Assembly: GCA_963579925.1 (NCBI GenBank)
Contig: CAUZJA010000010.1
Coordinates: forward strand, 1-28,412
Length of the DNA: 28,412 nucleotides
From: UBA1151 sp963579925
Lineage (GTDB): Bacteria > Chloroflexota > Dehalococcoidia > Lucifugimonadales > Lucifugimonadaceae
Reading direction: 5' to 3'
Program-made: the position numbers and the translations under genes
The notes under the pieces: generated by a model
What the model was told of the DNA's origin: nothing
Database searches by the model: none
Seen by the model: only the letters and a program-made list of their open reading frames with translations
Part shown: in pieces, positions 22,322 to 28,412 of the stretch
Position numbering within the stretch: position 1 is the first letter of the stretch
How the letters are laid out: the number at the start of each line of letters is the position of its first letter

Positions 22322-23401
22322 ATGACGAACGCCAAAGATCTATTCAGAAAGCACCTTTCGAACCTCACGATCTACGAGCCCGTGGATCCTGTGGCCGAAC
22401 TCGCGCGCAAGAACGGGATCGATCCGAAAGACGTTCTCAAGCTAAACGGCAATGAGAACCCCTTTGGCGCGCACCCGGCGGTGAATGACGCTATTTCTGA
22501 AGCAGTACTCAATCTGTATCCGGATCCCCACCAGATATCGACGCGTAAGGCGATAGCCGAATACACAGGCGCACCGTTCGAGTGCGTTCTGGCGGGAGCT
22601 GGCGCAGACGAGATGATCGATCTGCTGCTCAGGCTATTCGTCGAACCCGGCGAACGGCTGCTGGATTGCGAGCCGACGTTTGGAATGTATTCGCACTGCG
22701 CCCGCATCGCCAGTGCCGAAGTGGTCTCTATCCCACGGACTGAAAGCTTTGACGTGGACGTTGACGCCGTTACTCGCGAAGACAACGACCGCACGAAGAT
22801 TCTGTTCCTCGCATCGCCCAACAACCCAACTGGCAACCAGTTGTCAGAGGCCGACCTCCTGAAGTTGCTGGCGCTCAACATGATCATTGTTGTCGATGAG
22901 ACGTACTACGAGTTCTCCGGCGAGACGCTGGCACATCTGGTGCCAGAGCACGACAACATGGTCATCCTGCGGTCAATGAGCAAGTGGGCCGGTCTCGCCG
23001 GCGTTCGCGTGGGCTATATGATCGCCAGCGCCACAATTATCGATCACCTGATTGAGATCAAGCAGCCATACAACGTCCCGACGCCCGCAGAGGCAGCGCT
23101 TCTCACGTCATTGGCCAACGCCGATGATCTGATGAAGAATGTTGTCGTGATCCGGGAGCAGCGCCAAAGACTGGCAGACTTCCTGGACACGCTCCCATCG
23201 GTGTCTTACTCGCCATCAACAGCTAATTTCCTGCTCGTGAAGTTCCCGGTGGACGCGAATGAGATGTATGAGCGCCTCGCAAAAAAAGGTATTTTCGTCA
23301 GGAAATTCAGCCAGCCGATCCTGAGTCATCATCTTCGATTGACCGTTGGACAGCCCCATGAAACCACCAGACTTATAGAGGCCCTTGCCGCCGCAGTCTG
23401 A
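22322..23401 (+). CDS. hisC: Histidinol-phosphate aminotransferase
   Basis: A 359-residue fold-type I PLP aminotransferase. The PLP lysine is K221 (RSMSKWAGLAGVRVGY), Asp D192 is in VDETYYEF, and NPTG is at 168-171 (SPNNPTG); NGNENPFG near the start and LYPDPH are typical of HisC. It transaminates imidazole-acetol phosphate with glutamate. The start is ATG 22322. In the his operon, 26 bases after hisD and 32 bases before hisB, which has a GGAG ribosome binding site in between. Confidence 0.95.
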   Translation: MTNAKDLFRKHLSNLTIYEPVDPVAELARKNGIDPKDVLKLNGNENPFGAHPAVNDAISEAVLNLYPDPHQISTRKAIAEYTGAPFECVLAGAGADEMIDLLLRLFVEPGERLLDCEPTFGMYSHCARIASAEVVSIPRTESFDVDVDAVTREDNDRTKILFLASPNNPTGNQLSEADLLKLLALNMIIVVDETYYEFSGETLAHLVPEHDNMVILRSMSKWAGLAGVRVGYMIASATIIDHLIEIKQPYNVPTPAEAALLTSLANADDLMKNVVVIREQRQRLADFLDTLPSVSYSPSTANFLLVKFPVDANEMYERLAKKGIFVRKFSQPILSHHLRLTVGQPHETTRLIEALAAAV

Positions 23402-23433
23402 CCGCCGCAACGTCACATTAGGAGTAGCCAAAC

Positions 23434-24033
23434 ATGGCTGAACAGCCCCGAATAGCCAGCCTTGAACGAAATACCAGTGAGAGCCAGATATCGGTAACGA
23501 TCAATCTGGATGGCACCGGCAAGGCAGACATCGAGACAGACAATGGGATGCTAAAGCACATGCTTGACGCATTTGCTCGTCACGGTGCGTTTGATCTGAC
23601 CGTGAAGGCAGCAGGTGATCACTCCATGGGCTGGCACCACGTGCTGGAAGACACCGGCATCGTGCTTGGCAGGGTTTTGGATGAAGCCCTGGGAGACAAG
23701 CGCGGTATCGTCCGAATGGCCAACGCCATCGTCCCGCTGGATGAGGCGCTCTCCCGCGTTGTCATCGACATCAGCGGCAGAGGCTACGGTGTGGTGGACA
23801 TGGGCACGCCGAAGTACGAAGGCGAGTTCTCGTCGGACGAAGTGCGCCACTTCCTGGAAGCGTTTGCCATCGAGAGCCGCATGGCACTCCACGCAACGGT
23901 TCTGGCAGGCAAGAACGACCACCACCGGAGTGAGGCAACGTTCAAAGCACTGGCACGCGCTCTACGGGCCGCTGTGGCCATCGACGACCGCAATCCAAAC
24001 GCCATACCCAGCACCAAGGGCGTTATCGACTAG
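23434..24033 (+). CDS. hisB: Imidazoleglycerol-phosphate dehydratase
   Basis: A 199-residue single-domain HisB with no histidinol-phosphatase domain. Metal-binding positions are visible: H42, H68-H69 and E72 (WHHVLED) in the first half, and NDHHRSEATFKALARALR in the second. The first motif reads LKHML with Lys at the position usually occupied by Asp (FxDHML), and the segment before HH is MGW instead of the usual acidic IDD; both are deviations worth noting in an otherwise normal sequence. ATG 23434 has GGAG about 9 bases upstream. Last gene of the his operon in this window; it converges with purS with a 15-base gap. hisH, hisA, hisF, hisI and a phosphatase must lie elsewhere. Confidence 0.94.
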   Translation: MAEQPRIASLERNTSESQISVTINLDGTGKADIETDNGMLKHMLDAFARHGAFDLTVKAAGDHSMGWHHVLEDTGIVLGRVLDEALGDKRGIVRMANAIVPLDEALSRVVIDISGRGYGVVDMGTPKYEGEFSSDEVRHFLEAFAIESRMALHATVLAGKNDHHRSEATFKALARALRAAVAIDDRNPNAIPSTKGVID

Positions 24034-24048
24034 GGTGGGGCAGAGGTT

Positions 24049-24303
24049 CTAGAGGGCCTCTACCTGCACGTTGAACAGCTCGATCACCGGGTTGGCGAGC
24101 AGTTGCTTCGCCATTTCCGCGGCTTGGTCTCGCGCCGCTTTTTCCGAATCAGCGCTCAGTTTTACTTCGATGAGTTTGCCAACGCGAGCGCTCTCAACTT
24201 CATCGAAACCAAGCGAACCAAGAGCCTGCGCCACCGTGTTTCCCTGGGGATCGTTGACGGTTGGCTTGAGTCGGACTTCTACCCGTGCGAGGAATTCAGG
24301 CAA
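24049..24303 (-). CDS. purS: Phosphoribosylformylglycinamidine synthase subunit PurS
   Basis: An 84-residue small subunit of the PurSQL form of FGAM synthase. The pattern VEVRLKPTVNDPQGNTVAQALGSLGF followed by VRVGK-type IEVKL is diagnostic of PurS, and the length is normal. It helps glutamine-derived ammonia pass from PurQ to PurL. The start is TTG at 24303, two bases after the stop of the DUF3105 gene. It is the last gene of the purine operon; purQ and purL are not in the window, although they usually follow purS. A 5-bp hairpin (AGAGG / CCTCT, 24042-24061) overlaps its end and is too weak to call a terminator. Confidence 0.93.
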   Translation of the reverse strand: MPEFLARVEVRLKPTVNDPQGNTVAQALGSLGFDEVESARVGKLIEVKLSADSEKAARDQAAEMAKQLLANPVIELFNVQVEAL

Positions 24304-24305
24304 CG

Positions 24306-24980
24306 CTAGAACGAGTTTCCAGGGACATTTTCAGGTGCCCGAGCGAGATATTCATTGATGAACGTTCGAACAGCGGTTTCGTCGAACTCATCCAGGTACT
24401 GAACGTGACGCCATGAAGTTAGTGCGATCTTCTTGTCCATATTGGAGTAAGGGGAGATCACGAACTGTGAGAAGCCTCTGGGGGCCATTTCTAGAAGTTG
24501 CTGGACCGTGTCATCGCATCCATCCGGGCAGTTGTAGTGGAGGCCGATTCCACCATGTTCAAGATTGTGCACCAGCGCCTCATCGGTGACCTCTTCCTGA
24601 TAGTTACCCCATCGCACCGGAGCGCCGAAAGGAGATTCCTCGCTCGGTCCGGTTACGGGCCAGTGCCCACCTGACGTCGCGGGGCGGGTGATGTACTCAT
24701 CATTCGTCGCACCGACCGTGATGTGATCTCGACCCTGGTCAGCCTGAATTTCTACTGGGCCACCAGTGTTCAACGTTGTGCTCACCTGCTGCGCGCTATT
24801 GCGACCGGATAGACCTCCAGGCACAAGAAGGCTAATGATGAACGCAGCGGCCAGCAGGCCACCAACGGTGAAGTAGATAGCCCTACGTCGGGCTTTCCTG
24901 CGCTCAGAGCGTTGACGGCGTTCAGCCCTGATTTGGCCTTTGGTCATTCCGCGTCGATTTGATGGTCGGGTCGATGCCAT
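24306..24980 (-). CDS. DUF3105 family membrane-anchored protein
   Basis: A 224-residue protein. A strongly basic N-terminus (KGQIRAERRQRSERRKARRR) precedes one hydrophobic helix (about 34-54, IYFTVGGLLAAAFIISLLVPG). The C-terminal domain has the DUF3105 signature: PATSGGHWP, then GNYQEEVTDEALVHNLEHGGIGLHYNC, with the conserved HNLEHGG. The domain would be outside the cytoplasm by the positive-inside rule. Two cysteines lie in YNCPDGCDD. The start is ATG 24980 with AGGA 6 bases upstream. Function of the family is unknown. It sits between purC and purS, which is odd for a membrane protein; the gaps are 73 and 2 bases. Confidence 0.87.
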   Translation of the reverse strand: MASTRPSNRRGMTKGQIRAERRQRSERRKARRRAIYFTVGGLLAAAFIISLLVPGGLSGRNSAQQVSTTLNTGGPVEIQADQGRDHITVGATNDEYITRPATSGGHWPVTGPSEESPFGAPVRWGNYQEEVTDEALVHNLEHGGIGLHYNCPDGCDDTVQQLLEMAPRGFSQFVISPYSNMDKKIALTSWRHVQYLDEFDETAVRTFINEYLARAPENVPGNSF

Positions 24981-25053
24981 GTTTTTCCTGAAGACTCCGG
25001 GATTTGCCGCGCGAATACCCGCGGCGAGAATGTGTCTCTAGATTATACGAGTG

Positions 25054-25962
25054 CTACAACTCGATTGATTGCCCCGTCAGCCGCTCAAGTGCTTGAGAGT
25101 AGCGGTCAATGGTCTTTTGCACGATCTCAGGGGGCAGTTCAGGAGCCGGTGGCTCCTTGTCCCATCCCGAATCTGACAGGTAATCCCTGACGAACTGTTT
25201 GTCGAAGGCAGAGGGGGAATTGCCGGGGCTGTAATCGTTAATATCCCAGAACCGGCTCGAGTCGGGGGTCAAAACTTCATCGATGAGTGTGAGTTCCCCA
25301 TCAATAATCCCAAACTCAAATTTGGTGTCAGCCAGGATCATGCCTTTCCCTCGGGCGTAATCGTGCGCCTCGGTGAAGACCTTGATGGACGTCTCTTCCA
25401 GTTTGCGAGCCATTTCAGTACCCACCATGTCGATGACTTCCTGCGCCGTCATCGGCTCATCGTGACCAACCTCGGCCTTCGTCGACGGTGTGAACAGGAA
25501 TTCTGGGAACTGATCAGCCTCAATCATGCCCTCAGGCATCTTGGCGCTGTTCACCGTGCCAGATTTTGTGTACTCAGCCCACGCCGAACCGGTGATGTAT
25601 GCGCGAACTACACACTCAATATCTATTCGCTCCGCCTTTTTGATCACCATTGAGCGCAATGCGAGCTCATCTGGCAAATCATTCAGCACACCGACGCGTT
25701 CGACAGACTTCATTTCCTCTGCATCGTACGCAGGAGCGATCATGTGGTTTGGCATGACGTCTGCAAGCAGATCAAACCAGAATTTGGACATGCGCGTTAG
25801 GATCGCGCCCTTGCCAGTGATTGGCGTTGGGATAACCACGTCGAAGGCTGAGATGCGATCTGTAGCGATCATCAGCATTCGTCCATCGCCCAGATCATAT
25901 GTATCTCTAACCTTGCCGCGATATGTCAGTCCGGGAAGGTTGGTTTCGCTCACAGCATTCAT
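25054..25962 (-). CDS. purC: Phosphoribosylaminoimidazole-succinocarboxamide synthase
   Basis: A 302-residue SAICAR synthetase, the longer bacterial/yeast type. Recognisable stretches are YRGKVRDTYDLGDGRMLMIATDRISAFDVV near the N-terminus, PITGKGAILTRMS, ECVVRAYITGSAWAEY and the C-terminal LIDEVLTPDSSRFWD. It ligates aspartate to CAIR with ATP. ATG 25962 is preceded by GAGG about 11 bases upstream. It follows purB with a gap of 24 bases in the purine operon. Confidence 0.96.
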   Translation of the reverse strand: MNAVSETNLPGLTYRGKVRDTYDLGDGRMLMIATDRISAFDVVIPTPITGKGAILTRMSKFWFDLLADVMPNHMIAPAYDAEEMKSVERVGVLNDLPDELALRSMVIKKAERIDIECVVRAYITGSAWAEYTKSGTVNSAKMPEGMIEADQFPEFLFTPSTKAEVGHDEPMTAQEVIDMVGTEMARKLEETSIKVFTEAHDYARGKGMILADTKFEFGIIDGELTLIDEVLTPDSSRFWDINDYSPGNSPSAFDKQFVRDYLSDSGWDKEPPAPELPPEIVQKTIDRYSQALERLTGQSIEL

Positions 25963-25986
25963 CGGTAAATGATCCTCAATCTGTAG

Positions 25987-27309
25987 TTAGTTTGTCGCTA
26001 ATTGTTTGGTCGAGAGACCAAGTTTTTCAAACGTGTGCCCAACGTGCTCAAGGAAGTACGAGTAATCGAATATCTCATTGAGCTGATCTTCTGGAACTGC
26101 TGCCCGAACCTGCTCATTCGCTCGTACTAAGTCCCTGAAGTCTCCGCCTTCATCCCACGTTGTCATAGCTGCTTTTTGAACAATCTCATAGGAGGTAGTG
26201 CGATCCAAGCCCGACTCAACCAGAGCTAGCATCACCCGTGGTGAGAAAATGAGACCGCGGGTTAACTCCACATTCTCCATCATCCGGTCTGTGTAGAGAG
26301 TCATGCCGTCCACAACACCGGTTAGTAGATCCAATATGTAATCCATGCCCAGCGCGCAATCCGGGAGAATCATGCGCTCGGCAGATGAGTGGGATATGTC
26401 CCGCTCATGCCAGAGAACAACGTTCTCCAGGGCCGTGACTGAGTTGCCTCTGATCAGCCGAGCCAGTCCGCAGATTCTTTCCGTTAGTTCTGGATTGCGC
26501 TTGTGCGGCATTGAAGATGAGCCTGTGCTCACGAATCCCGGCTTGCCAAACGGCTCTTCAAGTTCGCGTATCTCTGTCCGCTGCAAGGAGCGTATCTCTG
26601 TTGAGAACTTCTCAAGCGAACCAGCCAGTTGCGCCAGGGCGCTGATCAATGCGGCATGTCGATGCCGGGGCACAATTTGGTTGGAAACCGGGGCAGGGGA
26701 GATGCCGAGTTGTCGACAAACGGACTCTTCGATTGCCGGCGGAATGCCCGCGTATGTGCCAACCGGCCCAGATATCTTGCCAACAGAGACAAGATCACGA
26801 ATGCGCGCCAATCCTGAGCGATGGTCTTCCAGTTCGGAGTACCAGAGCGCCAGTTTCAGGCCGAAGCTCATCGGCTCGGCGTGGACACCGTGCGAACGAC
26901 CCATGCAGAGCACGCCAATCGTCTCTTCGGCGCGCTTCTTCACAGCAGCCATCAAGCGCTCAACTTCGACTTCGATTAGATCAACCGTCTCCAGAAGCTG
27001 GAGACTCAGGGCTGTGTCTTTCACATCGTTGGAAGTGAGCCCGTAGTGGATCCACCGACCAGGCTCGCCAATGCTTGGCGTGACGGCGCGGGTGAATGAC
27101 ACGACATCGTGCTTCGTCTTCTCGAAGTGCTCGTCATATAGCTCTCGAGAGAAGGTTGAGCGCCGTATCTCCGCCATGTCCTCTTCAGAGATGACGCCTT
27201 GCTCTGTCCATGCCTGACAGGCCGCGATTTCTACTTTCAGCCACAGGTCGTACATGTGATCTTCAGACCACACTTTGCTCATCTCAGGTCTTGAATATCT
27301 GGGTATCAA
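25987..27309 (-). CDS. purB: Adenylosuccinate lyase
   Basis: A 440-residue fumarase/aspartase-superfamily enzyme acting on SAICAR and adenylosuccinate. The superfamily signature GSSSMPHKRNPE is at 263-273, GRSHGVHAEP at 137-146 supplies active-site histidines, and HYGLTSNDVKDTA lies near residue 88-100. The start is TTG at 27309: the resulting N-terminus (MIPRYSRPEMSKVWS) is the normal one for PurB. The TTG overlaps the stop of the HAD gene as TTGA, so the two are translationally coupled. Confidence 0.96.
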   Translation of the reverse strand: MIPRYSRPEMSKVWSEDHMYDLWLKVEIAACQAWTEQGVISEEDMAEIRRSTFSRELYDEHFEKTKHDVVSFTRAVTPSIGEPGRWIHYGLTSNDVKDTALSLQLLETVDLIEVEVERLMAAVKKRAEETIGVLCMGRSHGVHAEPMSFGLKLALWYSELEDHRSGLARIRDLVSVGKISGPVGTYAGIPPAIEESVCRQLGISPAPVSNQIVPRHRHAALISALAQLAGSLEKFSTEIRSLQRTEIRELEEPFGKPGFVSTGSSSMPHKRNPELTERICGLARLIRGNSVTALENVVLWHERDISHSSAERMILPDCALGMDYILDLLTGVVDGMTLYTDRMMENVELTRGLIFSPRVMLALVESGLDRTTSYEIVQKAAMTTWDEGGDFRDLVRANEQVRAAVPEDQLNEIFDYSYFLEHVGHTFEKLGLSTKQLATN

Positions 27310-27989
27310 ATTCCCGTTCCAGTTGGCGATTGTTGGGGGTTTCGAGATCGTACATATTCGGCCACATTCTGAAGTCCATCAAATGGGGTGGCCTCGATGC
27401 CTTCAGTCACACAGTACGCGAGAAGTCGTGAGCGAGCGAACACGGTATCCGCTGTTTGTGCGGCGCAAGTATCGGCCATCCTGCCATCGCCCACAAAGAT
27501 CACTTCGTCCTTCTTCTGCAACGCATCCCGCATGGGATAGCACTTGCAGACCGCCCAGTTCTGGTTGCAGCGGGACTCATACGGCGGGTACTCGTATCCC
27601 GTGATCATGTCAGAATCTTGATCTGCGGTGATGGATACGGAGATAACAGGCACGTCGCGGTGCCCCGCAGACTCCAATGCTGGCTTGATGTAGATATCTA
27701 CGCCTGCAGAGGCGACCATCACATCGTGTCCTCCCTCCCGAGCAGCCTCCAGGAGGTCTCCAAGACCATCCCTCATCGGGATCACGTTAGCTGCGAGATT
27801 CTTGATATCCGAGACTGCTGCCGTCAGCGCATCGAATTCCTCTTCTTGATACTGCTTGAACGCGGTTGTTCCTGAGTCGAAGCGTTTGCGGATTTCAGTT
27901 CGAGTCAAATCAACTCCCAACTCGCGCAAAACGATCTGGGCGCCATTCACTGAAGAAGCCGTTTCATCAAAATCAAGCACTATCAGCAT
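27306..27989 (-). CDS. HAD-superfamily phosphatase, MtnX/SerB-like
   Basis: A 227-residue HAD hydrolase. Motif I is D6-F-D8-E-T; motif II may be S94 (VASAGVD); motif IV is GDGRMADTCAA with D168 and D173. The C-terminal run TADTVFARSRLLAYC and the cysteine segment SRCNQNWAVCKCYP (140-151) resemble MtnX-type phosphatases of the methionine salvage pathway. It is sandwiched between purE (5-base gap) and purB (TTGA overlap), so it is cotranslated with purine genes. A role as a nucleotide, sugar-phosphate or histidinol-phosphate phosphatase is possible; the substrate cannot be assigned. Confidence 0.85.
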   Translation of the reverse strand: MLIVLDFDETASSVNGAQIVLRELGVDLTRTEIRKRFDSGTTAFKQYQEEEFDALTAAVSDIKNLAANVIPMRDGLGDLLEAAREGGHDVMVASAGVDIYIKPALESAGHRDVPVISVSITADQDSDMITGYEYPPYESRCNQNWAVCKCYPMRDALQKKDEVIFVGDGRMADTCAAQTADTVFARSRLLAYCVTEGIEATPFDGLQNVAEYVRSRNPQQSPTGTGI

Positions 27990-27994
27990 TTTGA

Positions 27995-28412
27995 CTAGGC
28001 GTTGTGGAGCTTGTCACGATAGGCGTCGATCTTGGCTTCAACAGCGGTGTCTGTGAGACCGACGATCTGGGCGGCGAGATGTGCGGCATTCATCGCTCCC
28101 CAGCTACCAATTGCAACGCAACCAACCGGGATTCCCGGTGGCATCTGGACGATGGCGTGGAGGGAGTCGATTCCGTTCATTTCGCTACTTGGGAGCGGCA
28201 CGCCAATCACGGGCAACGTTGTGTGGGCGGCCACAGCACCGGGCAGGGCGGCGGCGCCACCTGCGGCGGCGATGATGACCTGGATGCCACGCTCGCGCGC
28301 GGACTTCACATACACTGCCAGTGCATCTGGCTTTCGGTGGGCCGATATGACGTTGTACTCATGCGTCAGGCCGTAGTCGTCCAATACGCCGAATACCGGC
28401 TCAATGAGAGAT
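27995..28412 (-). CDS. purE: N5-carboxyaminoimidazole ribonucleotide mutase, partial
   Basis: The C-terminal 138 residues of PurE; the N-terminus is cut by the window edge at 28412 (the frame is still open there, reading SLIEPVFGVLDDYGLTHEY). Diagnostic stretches are VISAHRKPDAL with the SAHR motif, IIAAAGGAAALPGAVAAHT, PVIGVPLPSSEMNGIDSL and IVQMPPGIPVGCVAIGS. It converts N5-CAIR to CAIR. It is the most upstream visible gene of the purine operon; purK would be expected further on. Confidence 0.95.
   Translation of the reverse strand, partial: SLIEPVFGVLDDYGLTHEYNVISAHRKPDALAVYVKSARERGIQVIIAAAGGAAALPGAVAAHTTLPVIGVPLPSSEMNGIDSLHAIVQMPPGIPVGCVAIGSWGAMNAAHLAAQIVGLTDTAVEAKIDAYRDKLHNA

Noticed and set aside
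26345..27046. 233-codon open frame antisense to purB
   Set aside because: Shadow of the purB coding sequence with Ser/Arg-rich translation.

Overview
The window reads as a chromosomal piece of a free-living heterotrophic bacterium, most probably a marine Chloroflexota of the SAR202 / Dehalococcoidia type. This is an inference from gene content: an enolase-superfamily dehydratase next to DUF4432 proteins, several zinc MDR dehydrogenases, an Ldh_2-family dehydrogenase, an HpcH/HpaI aldolase, a HisZ plus HisG histidine operon, a purS-type purine locus and frequent TTG starts. No rRNA, tRNA, CRISPR array, transposase or phage gene was found.

Layout. (1) 53-1043, minus strand: a small two-component locus. 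It encodes a stand-alone H-box (DHp-like) protein carrying a six-copy 9-bp tandem repeat, a receiver, and a LuxR/NarL-type HTH. The last two look like one response regulator broken by a single-base frameshift, although an ATGA stop/start overlap leaves room for real split genes. A one-helix membrane protein follows (1156-1668). (2) 1869-17142: a catabolic block of about 15 kb on both strands. It holds an HpcH/HpaI aldolase, three zinc MDR dehydrogenases, an Ldh_2 dehydrogenase, an MFS exporter, an NAD-dependent epimerase/uronate-dehydrogenase-like protein, an EamA transporter, two DUF4432 mutarotase-like paralogs, an enolase-superfamily sugar-acid dehydratase and an amidohydrolase that could be a lactonase. 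Together they could form a non-phosphorylative route: aldose, lactone, aldonate, 2-keto-3-deoxy acid, pyruvate plus an aldehyde. The substrate is unknown, though deoxy sugars such as fucose or rhamnose are the obvious guess. A single-domain response regulator sits inside this block. (3) 6282-7503: about 1.2 kb without a convincing gene but rich in inverted and direct repeats. It is bounded by two strong terminator hairpins and is the least explained part of the window.

(4) 17142-18604: a membrane protein translationally coupled to the amidohydrolase, then a DegV fatty-acid-binding protein on the opposite strand. (5) 18738-24033: the operon hisZ-hisG-hisD-hisC-hisB, with overlapping starts and stops at the first two junctions. 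HisG is the long form with a C-terminal regulatory domain yet is paired with HisZ. (6) 24049-28412, minus strand: a purine operon purE-HAD phosphatase-purB-purC-DUF3105-purS that converges on hisB. purE is cut by the right edge of the window.

Regulation visible in the sequence is limited. There are two good palindromes in divergent intergenic regions (8953-8978 and 13944-13963), a tandem 12-bp repeat in the leader of the second MDR gene, and three long inverted-repeat terminators. No sugar-responsive repressor gene lies in the window.
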